Source: Gordonia terrae (GTDB taxonomy: Bacteria; Actinomycetota; Actinomycetes; Mycobacteriales; Mycobacteriaceae). Taken from it: DNA of 64,000 nt. Shown here in pieces: positions 8,687 to 23,235 of the stretch (the first letter of the stretch is position 1; each line of letters opens with the position of its first letter). The stretch spans positions 2,666,001 through 2,730,000 of the forward strand of contig NZ_CP016594.1 in assembly GCF_001698225.1 (NCBI RefSeq), read 5' to 3'. A program made the position numbers and the translations under genes. A model generated the notes under the pieces. It searched no databases and had not been told where the DNA came from. It worked only from the letters and a program-made list of their open reading frames with translations.

Positions 8687-9321
8687 GTGTTCACCGGAAT
8701 CGTGGAAGAACTCGGCGTCATCGCCGACCGCGAGGATCTCTCCGACGCCGCCCGATTCACCGTGCGCGGGCCAGTGGTCACCGCCGACGCCGGTCATGGC
8801 GACTCGATCGCCGTCAACGGCGTGTGTCTGACCGTCGTCGACCTCCGTCCCGGTGAGTTCACCGTCGACGTGATGGGCGAGACGCTGCGCCGCAGTTCGC
8901 TGTCCGACCTCGCCGCCGGAAGCACCGTCAACCTCGAGCGCGCCATGCCCGCGAACGGTCGTTTCGGCGGCCACATCGTGCAGGGACACGTCGACGGCAC
9001 GGGAACGATCGCTGCGGTCAGCCCGTCGGAGAACTGGACGGTCGTGCGGATCGCCGTTCCCGAGACGCTCACGCGCTACCTCGTCGAGAAGGGATCGATC
9101 ACCGTCGACGGTGTCTCCCTCACCGTGTCGGCGGTCGGCGGATCGGGCGACGACTCCTGGTTCGAGATCTCCCTGATCCCGACGACCCTCAACGAGACCA
9201 ATCTCGGCGCCGCCCGGCCCGGCACCGTGGTCAACCTCGAGGTCGACGTCATCGCCAAATACGTCGAGCGCCTTCATCTGGGTTCGGACACGACTGGTAC
9301 TCCTGATGTTGCGGGGACGAA

Positions 9322-9325
<4 letters not shown>
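8687..9325 (+). CDS. ribE: Riboflavin synthase alpha chain
   Basis: 212 residues; dismutates two molecules of 6,7-dimethyl-8-ribityllumazine to riboflavin. It begins with the diagnostic [10 protein letters not shown] (GTG start) and shows the internal repeat of two lumazine-binding barrels: the first with [13 protein letters not shown] and the second with [12 protein letters not shown]. The GTG at 8687 is preceded by AGGAGGAG at a suitable distance; a longer in-frame extension overlaps the riboswitch and is rejected. First gene of the FMN-regulated operon; overlaps ribBA by 4 bp (ATGA). The mycobacterial name is ribC. Confidence 0.95.
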
Positions 9326-11686
<2,361 letters not shown>

Positions 11687-11696
11687 CCTGGAACAC

Positions 11697-13748
11697 GTGG
11701 CCGACCCGACTACCTACCGCCCCGCGCCGGGGTCCATCCCGACCGATCCCGGGGTGTACAAGTTCCGCGACGAGCACCGTCGCGTCATCTACGTGGGCAA
11801 GGCCAAGAACCTCCGGTCGAGGTTGACGTCGTACTTCGCCGACATCACCTCGCTGCACCCCCGCACCCGCCAGATGGTGACGACGGCCGCGTCGGTCGAG
11901 TGGACCGTCGTCGGCACCGAGGTGGAGGCGCTCCAGCTCGAATACAACTGGATCAAGGAATTCGATCCGCGCTTCAACGTCCGATATCGCGACGACAAGA
12001 GCTACCCGATGCTCGCGGTCACGCTGAACGAGGAGTACCCGCGCCTGTTCGTGTACCGGGGGCCACGCCGGCGCGGCGTGCGGTACTTCGGCCCGTACGC
12101 CCACGCCTGGGCGATCCGCGAGACGGTCGACCTGCTGACCCGGGTCTTCCCGGCCCGCACCTGTTCGGCGGGGGTGTTCAAACGGCACCGGCAGATCGAC
12201 CGGCCGTGCCTCCTCGGCTACATCGACAAGTGTTCGGCTCCCTGTGTGGGACGGGTGGACGCCGAGGAACATCGGGAGATCGTCGAGGACTTCTGCGACT
12301 TCCTCGCCGGCCGCACCGACCTGATGATCCGCAGGATGGAACGAGACATGTCCGCCGCGGCCGAGGACCTCGACTTCGAGCGTGCCGCCCGGCTGCGTGA
12401 CGACATCGGTGCGATGCGACGCGCGATGGAGAAGCAGGCCGTCGTGCTCGGCGACGGCACCACCGCCGACGTCATCGCGCTCGCCGGCGACCAGCTCGAG
12501 GTGTCGGTCCAGGTCTTCCACGTCCGCGACGGACGGGTGCGCGGTCAGCGCGGATGGGTCGTCGAGCGCAGCGACAACGGCACCGACGGCGATGTGGTGG
12601 GGGAGTTCGTCACCCAGTTCTACGGCGCCCAGGTCGATTTCGACGCCACGGTCGACGTCGGCACCGACCGCGCACACGGCGAGTCGATCCCGCGCGAGGT
12701 GCTGGTCCCGGAGTTGCCGTCCGACGCCGGGGAACTCGAGGAGTGGCTGTCCGGTCTCCGCGGCAGCCGGGTGCGGCTGCGGGTGCCGCAGCGCGGCGAC
12801 AAGAAGGCGCTGTTCGAGACCGTCGCCCGGAACGCGGGCGAAGCCCTTGCGCAGCACAAGCTCCGGCGCGCGGGCGACCTCACGACCCGCTCGGCGGCCC
12901 TCACCGAGCTACAGGAGTCCCTGCTGCTCGACCAGGCGCCGCTGCGCATCGAGTGTGTCGACATCTCGCACGTCCAGGGCACCGACGTGGTCGCCTCGCT
13001 CGTGGTCTTCGAAGACGGTCTGCCGCGCAAGTCCGACTATCGGCACTACTCGATCCGGCATGCGGCCGGCGAGGGGCACTCCGACGACGTCGCGTCCATC
13101 GCCGAGGTCACGCGACGCCGGTTCCTCCGGCACCGCACCGACTCCGACGCGTCGCCTCCGGTGTCCGGGGAGATCAGCGCCGCCGCCGACACGCCGGCCC
13201 AGCCCCGGAAGTTCGCCTACCCCCCGAACCTCTTCGTCGTCGACGGTGGCGCGCCCCAGGTGCACGCCGCGGCGGCGGTGCTCGACGAGCTCGGCATCAC
13301 CGATGTCTCGGTGATCGGACTCGCCAAACGCCTCGAGGAGGTGTGGGTGCCCGGCGACGACGACCCGATGATCCTGCCGCGCAACAGCCAGGCCCTGTTC
13401 CTGCTGCAGCGCGTCCGCGACGAGGCGCATCGCTTCGCCATCACGTTCCACCGCAGCAAGCGCAGCAAGCGGATGACCGAGTCGGTGCTCGACGGCGTCC
13501 CCGGTCTGGGCCGGACCCGCCGCACCGCGCTCGTGACCCACTTCGGGTCGGTGGCGCGGCTGCGTGAGGCATCCTTGGACGAGATATCCCAGGTGCCCGG
13601 AATCGGTCTCACCACGGCGCGTGCGGTCAAGACCGCGCTCTCCGACGAGACCCCGGCGCCCGAACAGACCCCGACCCCGGCCCCGGCGGGAGCCGAGAAG
13701 GAGATGACGGTGGCGACCGGTGACGCGGGACGTGGTGGCGATGAGTGA
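11697..13748 (+). CDS. uvrC: Excinuclease ABC subunit C
   Basis: 683 residues; makes both incisions in nucleotide excision repair with UvrB. Domains: GIY-YIG nuclease ([20 protein letters not shown], about 20-100), a cysteine cluster ([26 protein letters not shown]), the UVR motif ([15 protein letters not shown]), the RNase-H-like second nuclease ([27 protein letters not shown]) and helix-hairpin-helix repeats ([27 protein letters not shown]). Start GTG 11697 has TAGCCT 7 nt upstream and no Shine-Dalgarno, so leaderless translation is likely. An additional 79-codon N-terminal extension is an out-of-frame shadow of the preceding gene. Confidence 0.95.
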   Translation: MADPTTYRPAPGSIPTDPGVYKFRDEHRRVIYVGKAKNLRSRLTSYFADITSLHPRTRQMVTTAASVEWTVVGTEVEALQLEYNWIKEFDPRFNVRYRDDKSYPMLAVTLNEEYPRLFVYRGPRRRGVRYFGPYAHAWAIRETVDLLTRVFPARTCSAGVFKRHRQIDRPCLLGYIDKCSAPCVGRVDAEEHREIVEDFCDFLAGRTDLMIRRMERDMSAAAEDLDFERAARLRDDIGAMRRAMEKQAVVLGDGTTADVIALAGDQLEVSVQVFHVRDGRVRGQRGWVVERSDNGTDGDVVGEFVTQFYGAQVDFDATVDVGTDRAHGESIPREVLVPELPSDAGELEEWLSGLRGSRVRLRVPQRGDKKALFETVARNAGEALAQHKLRRAGDLTTRSAALTELQESLLLDQAPLRIECVDISHVQGTDVVASLVVFEDGLPRKSDYRHYSIRHAAGEGHSDDVASIAEVTRRRFLRHRTDSDASPPVSGEISAAADTPAQPRKFAYPPNLFVVDGGAPQVHAAAAVLDELGITDVSVIGLAKRLEEVWVPGDDDPMILPRNSQALFLLQRVRDEAHRFAITFHRSKRSKRMTESVLDGVPGLGRTRRTALVTHFGSVARLREASLDEISQVPGIGLTTARAVKTALSDETPAPEQTPTPAPAGAEKEMTVATGDAGRGGDE

Positions 13749-14673
13749 CCACACCGAAGGGGAGAGCACGGTGACCGCGACGCAGACCGGAACCGATTTC
13801 ACGGTGCTGTTCGTGACGGGGATGTCCGGTGCGGGACGATCCACCGCGGCGAACGTGCTGGAGGACGACGGCTGGTACGTCGCCGACAACGTGCCCCCGT
13901 CACTGATCTCGACGATGGTCGGGATGGTCCGGGCGGACGATCCCGACATCACCCGGCTCGCCATGGTGCTGCGCGCCTCCGACGACAACCTCGCCCACCA
14001 GCTCGAACAACTGCGAGACAGCCTGGAGCAGTCCGGGATTCGCACCCGGCTGCTGTACCTCGACGCCAGCGACCAGGTGCTGGTCCGGCGCTTCGAACAG
14101 GTACGCCGGCGGCACCCGTTGCAGGGCAAGGAGACCCTCGTCGAAGGGATCGCCCGCGAACGCGCGATCCTGGCCCCGATCAAGAACGTCGCCGACCTGG
14201 TCGTGGAGACCTCCGCGCTGACCGCGGCCAAACTCCGCGCGATCGTCGAGGGCGTCGCGCCCGGTGACACCGAACCCCGGCTCTCGATCGCGGTGCAGTC
14301 GTTCGGCTTCAAGTACGGGCTGCCCATCGACTCCGATCTCGTCGCCGACGTCCGGTTCCTGCCCAACCCGCACTGGATCGACGAGTTGCGCGATCACAAC
14401 GGCCGGGAGGCGCCGGTCCGCGACTACGTCCTCGGTCAGCCGGACGCGGACGGATTTCTCGACCTCTACACCGGGCTGGTGTCGATCGTCGGACGCGGCT
14501 ATCTTCGGGAAGGCAAGCGCTACATGACGATCAGCGTCGGGTGCACCGGCGGAAAACACCGCAGTGTGGCCATCGCCGAGGAACTGTCGGCTCGTCTGCG
14601 CCGCGCCGTAGACGACGCCGGGACCGCGTCCTACGACGTCCGGGTGATGCACCGCGACCTGGGGCGCGAATGA
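13741..14673 (+). CDS. rapZ: RapZ/YvcJ family nucleotide-binding protein
   Basis: 310 residues. The N-terminal P-loop [16 protein letters not shown] is followed by [11 protein letters not shown], and the C-terminus has [31 protein letters not shown] and HRDLGRE, all typical of the family. In E. coli RapZ controls glucosamine-6-phosphate synthase through small RNAs; in actinobacteria the role is less clear. Start ATG 13741 overlaps the uvrC end by 8 bp; GTG 13720 would add 7 residues. It overlaps yvcK by 4 bp and forms the conserved rapZ-yvcK-whiA group. Confidence 0.93.
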   Translation: MSDHTEGESTVTATQTGTDFTVLFVTGMSGAGRSTAANVLEDDGWYVADNVPPSLISTMVGMVRADDPDITRLAMVLRASDDNLAHQLEQLRDSLEQSGIRTRLLYLDASDQVLVRRFEQVRRRHPLQGKETLVEGIARERAILAPIKNVADLVVETSALTAAKLRAIVEGVAPGDTEPRLSIAVQSFGFKYGLPIDSDLVADVRFLPNPHWIDELRDHNGREAPVRDYVLGQPDADGFLDLYTGLVSIVGRGYLREGKRYMTISVGCTGGKHRSVAIAEELSARLRRAVDDAGTASYDVRVMHRDLGRE

Positions 14674-15695
14674 GTGCCCGGGAGCCCCGCATCGTCGCCC
14701 TCGGCGGCGGACACGGCCTCTATGCCACGCTGACCGCGATGCGCTACCTCAGCGCCGACATCACCGCGGTGGTCACCGTCGCCGACGACGGCGGATCGTC
14801 CGGGCGCCTGCGTGCCGAGCTCGGGCTCATCCCGCCCGGCGACCTGCGAATGGCGCTCGCCGCGTTGATGAGTACCCCCACGGGGCTCGAGGACTCGCCG
14901 ACCGCCGATCCGCTCGCCCGCCGTCGACAGGAGCTGTGGGCCGAGGTCCTGCAGCACCGATTCGGCGGCCGCGGGGCACTGGCCGGACATCCCATCGGCA
15001 ACCTCCTCCTCGCCGGGCTCACCGAGGTCCTCGGCGACACGGTCGGGGCGCTCGCCGAGTTGCGGGCCACCTTCGGTATCACGGGGCACGTGCTGCCGAT
15101 GTCGACCGTCCCGCTCGACATCGAGGCCGACGTCTCCGGACTCGAGGCGGACCCGCGGATCAGTCGCGAGATCCGCGGCCAGGTGGCCGTGGCCACCACA
15201 CCCGGCAAGGTTCGCCGCGTCCGGCTGCTGCCGAACGATCCGCCGGCCTGCGAATCAGCCCTCGCCGCAATCGAATCGGCCGATCTCGTGATGTTGGGGC
15301 CGGGTTCCTGGTTCTCCAGTGTGATCCCGCATGTGCTCGTGCCCGAGCAGCTGAAGGCACTGCAGCGCAGCCACGCTCGCAAGGTGCTGGTGGTCAATCT
15401 GGCACCCGAGCCGGGGGAGACGCCGGGGTTCTCGGTCGAGCGGCACCTCCATGTGCTGCACGCGCACGCGAACACGTTCCGGGTCGACCACGTCCTCGTG
15501 GACGCGTCGTCGGTCCCCGCCGGGCGGGAACGTGACCACCTGGTGCGGGCGGCCGGATTGTTCGGCGCCGAGCTGAATGTCGGGGACGTCGCGGTGCCCG
15601 GCCGACAGGTCCATGACCCGGCGAAAGTCGCCGCCGTGGTGAACGAACTGTGCGAAGGTGAACTGACCCGTTACTCTGGCCGAGCGGACGCCTGA
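14670..15695 (+). CDS. yvcK: YvcK/CofD-like gluconeogenesis factor
   Basis: 341 residues, beginning [21 protein letters not shown], the glycine-rich nucleotide-binding start, then [57 protein letters not shown] and [19 protein letters not shown]. In Bacillus and mycobacteria this UDP-sugar-binding family affects growth on gluconeogenic carbon sources and cell-wall formation. Start ATG 14670 gives an ATGA overlap with rapZ. The 64-bp gap to whiA suggests one transcript. Confidence 0.94.
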   Translation: MSAREPRIVALGGGHGLYATLTAMRYLSADITAVVTVADDGGSSGRLRAELGLIPPGDLRMALAALMSTPTGLEDSPTADPLARRRQELWAEVLQHRFGGRGALAGHPIGNLLLAGLTEVLGDTVGALAELRATFGITGHVLPMSTVPLDIEADVSGLEADPRISREIRGQVAVATTPGKVRRVRLLPNDPPACESALAAIESADLVMLGPGSWFSSVIPHVLVPEQLKALQRSHARKVLVVNLAPEPGETPGFSVERHLHVLHAHANTFRVDHVLVDASSVPAGRERDHLVRAAGLFGAELNVGDVAVPGRQVHDPAKVAAVVNELCEGELTRYSGRADA

Positions 15696-15759
15696 CCCAG
15701 GCGAAGTCTCCGCGATTCTTCGAGGGACGTGTGGTCTGTTGACAGGAGGACAGGTACCG

Positions 15760-16743
15760 GTGGCGATGACGGCGGCGGTGAAGGACGAACTCAGTCGCCT
15801 GTCGGTGACTCAGGTGAGTTGCCGGAGAGCCGAGGTGTCGGCGTTGCTTCGATTCGCCGGTGGCCTGCACATCGTCGCGGGCCGCGTGGTGGTCGAGGCC
15901 GAGGTCGACATGGGCAACGTGGCCCGCCGGCTGCGACGCGAGATCCACGACCTGTACGGCTACGCCTCCGACGTCCACGTCCTACGGGGCGGCGGACTGC
16001 GCAAGTCGGCGCGCTACATCGTGCGGATCACCAAGGACGGCGAAGGCCTGGCCCGGCAGACCGGACTCCTCGACCTGCGTGGCCGGCCGGTGCGCGGCCT
16101 GCCCGCACAGGTCGTCGGCGGCAGTGTCGCCGACGCCGAGGCCGCTTGGCGCGGAGCGTTTCTCGCCCACGGCTCGCTCACCGAACCGGGCCGGTCGTCG
16201 GCCCTGGAGGTCAGTTGCCCCGGACCGGAGGCGGCGCTCGCCCTGGTCGGCGCGGCGCGGCGACTCGGTGTCACGGCCAAGGCGCGTGAGGTCCGCGGCG
16301 CCGATCGGGTCGTCATCCGCGACGGCGAGGCCATCGGGGCGCTGCTCACCCGCATGGGCGCCCACGACACGAGGCTCGTCTGGGAGGAACGTCGGATGCG
16401 GCGGGAGGTCCGCGCGACCGCCAACCGCCTGGCCAACTTCGACGACGCCAACCTGCGTCGCTCGGCGCGTGCGGCGGTCGCGGCCGCGGCCCGCGTGGAA
16501 CGCGCACTGGACATCCTCGGCGACGAGGTGCCCGACCATCTCATCGCCGCCGGGCAGCTCCGCATCACGCACCGTCAGGCGTCACTGGAAGAGCTCGGCC
16601 AGCTCGCCGACCCGCCGATGACCAAGGACGCCGTCGCCGGTCGAATCCGGCGGCTGCTGTCGATGGCCGACAAGAAGGCGCGCCAGGACGGCATCCCCGA
16701 CACCGAATCCGCGGTCACCTCCGAGCTGCTCGACGAGGCCTGA
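15760..16743 (+). CDS. whiA: WhiA sporulation/division regulator
   Basis: 327 residues. A LAGLIDADG-like homing-endonuclease-derived N-terminal part ([29 protein letters not shown] onward) is followed by a C-terminal helix-turn-helix region ([45 protein letters not shown]). In Streptomyces WhiA acts with WhiB on division genes; in non-sporulating relatives it is also conserved. GTG 15760 is chosen because AGGAGGA ends 9 nt before it; TTG 15739 and ATG 15766 are alternatives. Confidence 0.94.
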   Translation: MAMTAAVKDELSRLSVTQVSCRRAEVSALLRFAGGLHIVAGRVVVEAEVDMGNVARRLRREIHDLYGYASDVHVLRGGGLRKSARYIVRITKDGEGLARQTGLLDLRGRPVRGLPAQVVGGSVADAEAAWRGAFLAHGSLTEPGRSSALEVSCPGPEAALALVGAARRLGVTAKAREVRGADRVVIRDGEAIGALLTRMGAHDTRLVWEERRMRREVRATANRLANFDDANLRRSARAAVAAAARVERALDILGDEVPDHLIAAGQLRITHRQASLEELGQLADPPMTKDAVAGRIRRLLSMADKKARQDGIPDTESAVTSELLDEA

Positions 16744-16827
16744 GTCACGCGTCCGAGGACCATAGGCGTGCCCGACCCGGACCTGCGGTGTGCCGAGCAC
16801 AAGGTCGCCTACTAGGCTGGTGGCGAC

Positions 16828-16866
16828 GTGCGCGGAGGCGTGACCACTCAGGTGTGCTTTCGCTGA
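16828..16866 (+). CDS. Possible 12-codon leader ORF before gap
   Basis: GTG at 16828 follows the -10-like TAGGCT (16813-16818) by 9 nt and opens a 12-residue frame, MRGGVTTQVCFR, ending at 16866, 69 nt before gap. The layout resembles leaderless short ORFs reported in mycobacterial 5' leaders, but a single chance frame of this length is easily random. The rest of the 192-bp gap (16744-16935) holds the gap promoter and an AAGGAG ribosome-binding site. Confidence 0.2.
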   Translation: MRGGVTTQVCFR

Positions 16867-16914
16867 CCGCTCACGCGCGGCCAGACAGGGCTTGACCACC
16901 AGGCCCGACCATGA

Positions 16915-17955
<1,041 letters not shown>

Positions 17956-17988
17956 CCCGCCCCCAACGACCTTAGGAGTCAACGCCTC

Positions 17989-19200
17989 ATGGGTGTTCCC
18001 ACTCTGAAAGACCTTCTGGACGAAGGTGTTTCGGGCAGGGGTGTGCTGGTCCGGTCGGATTTCAACGTCCCGCTCGACGGGTCGACGATCACCGATCCGG
18101 GTCGCATCCTCGCGTCCCTGCCGACGCTCAACGCACTCATCGACGCCGGTGCCAGGGTGATCATCACCGCGCACCTGGGTCGTCCGAAGGGTGAGCCGGA
18201 TCCGGCGTTCTCGCTGGCGCCGGTCGCCGCCCGTCTCGGCGAGGAACTCGGCCGCAACGTGCAGCTGGCCGGTGATGTCGTCGGAACCGACGCGCTCGCC
18301 CGTGCGGAGGGTCTCACCGACGGTGACGTCCTGCTCCTGGAGAACATCCGCTTCGATCCGCGGGAGACCTCCAAGGACGACGCCGAACGCGAGAAGCTCG
18401 CCAAGGCGCTCGTCGAGCTCGTCGGCGACGACGGCGCGTTCGTCTCCGACGGTTTCGGGGTGGTGCACCGCAAGCAGGCGTCGGTCTACGACGTCGCCAA
18501 GCTGCTCCCGCACTACGCGGGGGAGCTGGTGGCCGCGGAGGTCGACGTCCTGTCGAAGCTCACCGACGAGGTGACCCGTCCCTACGCGGTCGTCCTCGGC
18601 GGGTCGAAGGTCTCGGACAAGCTCGGGGTCATCGAGGCCTTGGCTCCCAAGGTGGACACGCTGGTCATCGGCGGCGGCATGGCGTTCACGTTCCTTGCCG
18701 CACAAGGCCATTCGGTCGGTACGTCGCTCCTGCAGGAAGATCAGATCGATGTCTGCAAGAGCCTGCTGGAGCGGTTCGGCGACGTGATCCACCTGCCCGT
18801 CGACGTCGTGGTGGCCGACAAGTTCGCCGCTGACGCCGAGTCGGACACGGTGGCCTCCGACGCCATTCCCGACGGCTGGATGGGTCTGGACATCGGACCG
18901 GAGTCGGTGAAGCGTTTCGCCGCGGTCCTCTCGGGTGCCAAGACCATCTTCTGGAACGGCCCCTCGGGCGTGTTCGAGTTCGAGAAGTTCTCGGCCGGTA
19001 CCCGTGGTGTGGCCGAGGCCATCGCGGGCGCGACCGGAAACGGCGCGTTCACCGTGGTCGGCGGCGGCGACTCGGCGGCCGCGGTGCGCACCCTGGGTCT
19101 GCCCGACTCCGATTTCTCGCACATCTCCACCGGAGGTGGCGCATCGCTGGAGTACCTCGAGGGCAAGGAACTCCCCGGACTGAAGGTTCTGGAGAGCTGA
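17989..19200 (+). CDS. pgk: Phosphoglycerate kinase
   Basis: 403 residues. N-domain substrate residues in [13 protein letters not shown] and TAHLGRPKG, then [12 protein letters not shown]-domain nucleotide site in [15 protein letters not shown] and the [11 protein letters not shown] loop. Transfers the acyl phosphate of 1,3-bisphosphoglycerate to ADP. The ATG is preceded by TTAGGAG. tpiA follows after 3 nt. Confidence 0.97.
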   Translation: MGVPTLKDLLDEGVSGRGVLVRSDFNVPLDGSTITDPGRILASLPTLNALIDAGARVIITAHLGRPKGEPDPAFSLAPVAARLGEELGRNVQLAGDVVGTDALARAEGLTDGDVLLLENIRFDPRETSKDDAEREKLAKALVELVGDDGAFVSDGFGVVHRKQASVYDVAKLLPHYAGELVAAEVDVLSKLTDEVTRPYAVVLGGSKVSDKLGVIEALAPKVDTLVIGGGMAFTFLAAQGHSVGTSLLQEDQIDVCKSLLERFGDVIHLPVDVVVADKFAADAESDTVASDAIPDGWMGLDIGPESVKRFAAVLSGAKTIFWNGPSGVFEFEKFSAGTRGVAEAIAGATGNGAFTVVGGGDSAAAVRTLGLPDSDFSHISTGGGASLEYLEGKELPGLKVLES

Positions 19201-19203
19201 TCC

Positions 19204-19992
19204 ATGGCAACTCGTAAACCGCTCATCGCGGGCAACTGGAAGATGAACCTCAACCACCTCGAGGCCATCGCGCTGGTTCAGAAGATCGCCTTCGCCCTTC
19301 CGGCGAAGTACTTCGACAAGGTCGACGTCACAGTGATCCCGCCGTTCACCGACATCCGCAGCGTGCAGACCGTCGTCGACGGCGACAAGCTCCTGCTCAC
19401 CTACGGAGCGCAGGACCTGTCACAGCACGATTCGGGTGCCTACACCGGCGAGATCAGCGGAGCGTTCCTCGCCAAGCTGGGCTGCACGTTCGTCGTCGTC
19501 GGACACTCGGAGCGTCGCACGCTGCACGGCGAGACCGACGAGATCGTGCTCGCCAAGACCAAGGCGGCCCTCAAGCACGACCTCACCCCGATCGTCTGTA
19601 TCGGAGAGGGACTCGACGTCCGTGAGGCCGGGGAGCACGTGGCCCACAACGTGGCGCAGCTCAAGGGCTCGCTCGCCGGTCTGTCCGCGGCCGAGATCGC
19701 CAAGACCGTCATCGCCTACGAGCCGGTCTGGGCGATCGGCACCGGCCGCGTGGCCGGCGCGGACGACGCCCAGGAGGTCTGCAGGGCCATTCGCGAGGCG
19801 CTGGTGGAGATCGCCGACGCCGAGACCGCGGCGTCGGTGCGCGTCCTCTACGGCGGATCGGTCAACGCCAAGAACGTCGGCGACCTCGTCGGACGTCCGG
19901 ACGTCGACGGCGCTCTGGTCGGCGGCGCATCGCTGAAGTCCGACGAGTTCGCGACGCTGTCGGCGATCGCCGCGGGTGGCCCCTTGCCCTGA
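19204..19992 (+). CDS. tpiA: Triosephosphate isomerase
   Basis: 262 residues. Begins with [12 protein letters not shown] (substrate-binding Asn and Lys), has VVGHSERR (catalytic His), the catalytic glutamate in [14 protein letters not shown] (flexible loop) and [14 protein letters not shown] for phosphate binding. Interconverts dihydroxyacetone phosphate and glyceraldehyde 3-phosphate. Third gene of the glycolytic operon, translationally adjacent to pgk. Confidence 0.97.
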   Translation: MATRKPLIAGNWKMNLNHLEAIALVQKIAFALPAKYFDKVDVTVIPPFTDIRSVQTVVDGDKLLLTYGAQDLSQHDSGAYTGEISGAFLAKLGCTFVVVGHSERRTLHGETDEIVLAKTKAALKHDLTPIVCIGEGLDVREAGEHVAHNVAQLKGSLAGLSAAEIAKTVIAYEPVWAIGTGRVAGADDAQEVCRAIREALVEIADAETAASVRVLYGGSVNAKNVGDLVGRPDVDGALVGGASLKSDEFATLSAIAAGGPLP

Positions 19993-20013
19993 CGGGTCAT
20001 ACCCACGCGTACA

Positions 20014-20070
20014 CTGTGGCAGGTTGGCCTCGAGTCGATTCACTTCGTCGATCGGGCCGGCCTGCCACAG
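20014..20070 (+). terminator. Long hairpin between tpiA and secG
   Basis: CTGTGGCAGG at 20014-20023 and CCTGCCACAG at 20061-20070 are perfect complements. The stem continues inward through TTGGCC and GGCCGG with two G-U pairs, giving 16 paired positions around a 25-nt loop. No U-tract follows, so it may be a Rho-assisted terminator or processing site for the glycolytic transcript, or a leader structure for secG 38 nt downstream. Confidence 0.5.
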
Positions 20071-20107
20071 CTGTATGTAGGGGCTTTACGGAAGGGCGTT
20101 GCGACTC

Positions 20108-20350
20108 GTGACTGTGCAAGGTGCACTCGACATCGGATTGATCGTGACCAGCGTGTTGCTGATCGTGCTCATCCTGCTGCACCGCGGCAAGGGTGGCGGT
20201 CTGTCGTCGCTGTTCGGCGGCGGTGTCCAGTCCAGCCTGTCGGGCTCGAGCGTCGTCGAACGCAACCTCGACCGGCTGACCATCTTCGTCGGACTCATCT
20301 GGGTGATCTTCATCGTCGGCGTGGGCGTCGACATCAAACTGTCCGGATAG
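20108..20350 (+). CDS. secG: Preprotein translocase subunit SecG
   Basis: 80 residues with two membrane helices (LDIGLIVTSVLLIVLILL and LTIFVGLIWVIFIVGVGV) joined by the glycine-rich loop HRGKGGGLSSLFGGG, the typical SecG layout. It is an accessory subunit of the SecYEG channel. Start GTG 20108 (MTVQGALD); TTG 20099 is less likely. Linkage to the gap-pgk-tpi operon is conserved in actinobacteria. Confidence 0.95.
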   Translation: MTVQGALDIGLIVTSVLLIVLILLHRGKGGGLSSLFGGGVQSSLSGSSVVERNLDRLTIFVGLIWVIFIVGVGVDIKLSG

Positions 20351-20395
20351 CATCTCGGGATGCCGCGCCCGGGCTGTCCCGGGATACTTGACGGC

Positions 20396-23227
20396 ATGAG
20401 TGAAACCGCCCCCGCACGGGGAGTCCCGGACTGGCGCCCATCCATCTCCATCGTCGACCACATCGTCGTCGACGACGAGGGCCGGGCACTCACCGAACCG
20501 CTGCGCGAGGACATTCGTCTCCTCGGCGGAATCCTCGGCGACGTCGTCCGAGAACATTCGGGACGCGACGTGTTCGATCTCGTCGAATCCGCCCGTGTGG
20601 CCGCGTTCCGCGTGCGCCGCAACGAGATCGACCGGACCGAGCTCGCCGACATGTTCGTCGATCTCGACGTCTCCACTGCCGTCCCGGTCATCCGGGCGTT
20701 CAGTCACTTCGCGTTGCTGGCCAATCTGGCCGAGGACATCCACCGCGAGCGGCGCCGGGCCATTCACGTCCGAGCCGGCGATCCGCCCCAGGACAGCAGT
20801 CTCGCCGCCACCTACCGCAAACTCGCCGATGCCGGTCTCGGCGACGACGAGGTCGGTCGGACCCTGTCCGACGCCGCGGTGATCCCGGTCATCACCGCAC
20901 ACCCCACCGAGACTCGCCGCCGCACCGTCTTCGAGGCCCAGAACCGCATCACCGAGCTGATGCGATTCCGCGGCCGCACCGAGCTGATGCCGGACGAGGA
21001 CGCGGAGGTCACCGAGTCCATCCGGCGTCAGATCCTGACGCTCTGGCAGACCGCCCTCATCCGCCTCGAACGTCTCACCATCCAGGACGAGATCCGTTCG
21101 GGTCTGCGGTATTACGACGCGTCGTTCTTCGAGGTCGTGCCGGCGATCAACACCGCGGTGCGCGCCGCGCTGCGCTCGACATACCCCGATGCCGGGCTCG
21201 CCGACGATCCGATGATCCGAATGGGGTCGTGGATCGGCGGCGACCGCGACGGCAATCCGTTCGTGAACTCCGACGTGGTGACCCTGGCCACGACCCTCGC
21301 GGCGCAGGCCGCCGTCGGACACCACCTGTCCGAACTCGAGAGTCTCGCACAGGAACTCAGCATGTCGGCCCGGCTCATCGACGCCAGCGACACCCTGTTC
21401 GACCTCGCCGGGGCCGACGCCGACGACCCGGGGGCCGACGAACCCTTCCGACTCGCTCTGCGCGCCATCCGCTCCCGTCTGCTGGCGACCGCGCGGGACA
21501 TGTTCGACGACGACTTCCTCACCTCCAGCGAGGAGAAGTCGATCGATGGGCGACAACCGTACGGCGACGCGGCCGAACTGCTCGCCGACCTCGATGTGAT
21601 CGACGGCGCACTCCGCGCCAACAACGACGACCCGATCGCCGACGATCGGCTGCTCGCACTCCGGGAAGCCGTGCGCACCTTCGGCTTCCACCTGTCCGGG
21701 CTGGACATGCGGCAGAACTCCGACACGCACGAGGAAGTGGTCGCCGAGCTGCTCGCGTGGGCGGGGGTGCACCCGGACTACGCGTCGCTCGAGGAGTCCG
21801 CGCGAGTGGAGATCCTCTCGGCCGAGCTGAGCGCGCGTCGTCCGTTGACCAGCCCCGACGCCGAACTCAGCGAGCTCGCGACCAAGGAGCTCGGTATCGT
21901 CCGGGCCGCCGCCCGAGCGGTTGCGACCTTCGGGCCGGCGGCGGTGCCCAACTACATCATCAGCATGTGCACCTCGGTGAGTGACATGCTCGAGGCGCTG
22001 ATCCTCCTCAAGGAGGCCGGCCTCTACGACCCAAATGACGGTACGCCGCGGTGTACGGTTCGGGTGGTCCCGCTCTTCGAGACCATCGAGGATCTCCAGC
22101 AGGGTGCGCAGACACTGCTCGCGGTCCTCGACGTCCCGTTCTACCGAGCGATGGTGGACTCCCAAAACGGGATCCAAGAGATCATGCTCGGTTACTCCGA
22201 TTCCAACAAGGACGGCGGCTACATGGCCGCCAACTGGGCGCTCTACCGTGCCGAACTCGATCTGGTCGACGCGGCCTCGCAGTCGGGGATTCGGTTGCGG
22301 CTGTTCCACGGACGCGGGGGCACCGTCGGCCGTGGCGGCGGTCCCAGCTACGACGCCATCCTGGCCCAACCGCCGGGCGCAGTCCAGGGCTCGCTGCGCA
22401 TCACCGAGCAGGGTGAGATCATCGCCGCGAAATACGCCGAGCCGGTCGCGGCGCGGCGCAATCTCGAGACCCTGCTCGCCGCGACCATCGAGTCCTCGCT
22501 CCTGGACACCGAGGGCCTCGGTGACGAGTCCGACTCGGCCTACGAGATCATGGACGACATCGCGGCGAAGGCCCGCGCCGCCTACAGCCGCCTGGTGCAC
22601 GAGACACCGGGTTTCGTCGAGTACTTCACCACCTCGACGCCGCTGTCGGAGATCGGCGCGCTCAACATCGGCAGCCGTCCGGCGTCGCGCAAGCAGACCG
22701 AGAAGATCTCCGATCTGCGCGCGATCCCGTGGGTCCTGTCGTGGACGCAGTCACGCGTGATGCTGCCTGGTTGGTACGGCACGGGGTCGGCGTTCGAGGA
22801 ATGGGTCGCCGACGACCCGGACCGCCTGGAGACCCTGCGCCGCTACTACGCGAAGTGGCCGTTCTTCCGGACCGTCATGTCGAACATGGCCCAGGTGCTG
22901 GCGAAGTCGGACATGGGTCTGGCGCACCGGTACGCGCAGCTCGTCCCCGACGAGGAGTTGCGCGACAAGGTGTTCGGCATGATCGTCGACGAACACGAAC
23001 GCACGATAGCGATGTGCGCGAAGATCACCGGCACCGACGACCTGCTCCACGACAACGCCGCCCTCAAGCGGTCCGTGTACAACAGGTTTCCGTACCTCGA
23101 ACCGCTGAACCTGCTGCAGGTCGAGTTGCTCCGCCGCTTCCGGGCGGGGGAGGACACCCCCATCGTCCGACGCGGAATCCAGCTCACGATGAACGGTCTC
23201 GCGACCGCGCTACGGAACTCGGGCTAG
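20396..23227 (+). CDS. ppc: Phosphoenolpyruvate carboxylase
   Basis: 943 residues, normal length. Catalytic segments: [15 protein letters not shown] (active-site His), [33 protein letters not shown] and the glycine loop [20 protein letters not shown]; the C-terminal end is [19 protein letters not shown]. Carboxylates PEP to oxaloacetate, feeding the TCA cycle next to the glycolytic genes. ATG 20396 has GATACT 7 nt upstream and no Shine-Dalgarno, hence likely leaderless. Its end is only 8 nt from the convergent pgl. Confidence 0.96.
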   Translation: MSETAPARGVPDWRPSISIVDHIVVDDEGRALTEPLREDIRLLGGILGDVVREHSGRDVFDLVESARVAAFRVRRNEIDRTELADMFVDLDVSTAVPVIRAFSHFALLANLAEDIHRERRRAIHVRAGDPPQDSSLAATYRKLADAGLGDDEVGRTLSDAAVIPVITAHPTETRRRTVFEAQNRITELMRFRGRTELMPDEDAEVTESIRRQILTLWQTALIRLERLTIQDEIRSGLRYYDASFFEVVPAINTAVRAALRSTYPDAGLADDPMIRMGSWIGGDRDGNPFVNSDVVTLATTLAAQAAVGHHLSELESLAQELSMSARLIDASDTLFDLAGADADDPGADEPFRLALRAIRSRLLATARDMFDDDFLTSSEEKSIDGRQPYGDAAELLADLDVIDGALRANNDDPIADDRLLALREAVRTFGFHLSGLDMRQNSDTHEEVVAELLAWAGVHPDYASLEESARVEILSAELSARRPLTSPDAELSELATKELGIVRAAARAVATFGPAAVPNYIISMCTSVSDMLEALILLKEAGLYDPNDGTPRCTVRVVPLFETIEDLQQGAQTLLAVLDVPFYRAMVDSQNGIQEIMLGYSDSNKDGGYMAANWALYRAELDLVDAASQSGIRLRLFHGRGGTVGRGGGPSYDAILAQPPGAVQGSLRITEQGEIIAAKYAEPVAARRNLETLLAATIESSLLDTEGLGDESDSAYEIMDDIAAKARAAYSRLVHETPGFVEYFTTSTPLSEIGALNIGSRPASRKQTEKISDLRAIPWVLSWTQSRVMLPGWYGTGSAFEEWVADDPDRLETLRRYYAKWPFFRTVMSNMAQVLAKSDMGLAHRYAQLVPDEELRDKVFGMIVDEHERTIAMCAKITGTDDLLHDNAALKRSVYNRFPYLEPLNLLQVELLRRFRAGEDTPIVRRGIQLTMNGLATALRNSG

Positions 23228-23235
23228 CCGGGGAA

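Noticed and set aside
19997..22600. 867-codon open frame on the - strand
   Set aside because: Antisense to secG and ppc, which carry clear motifs; the frame reflects third-position GC bias.
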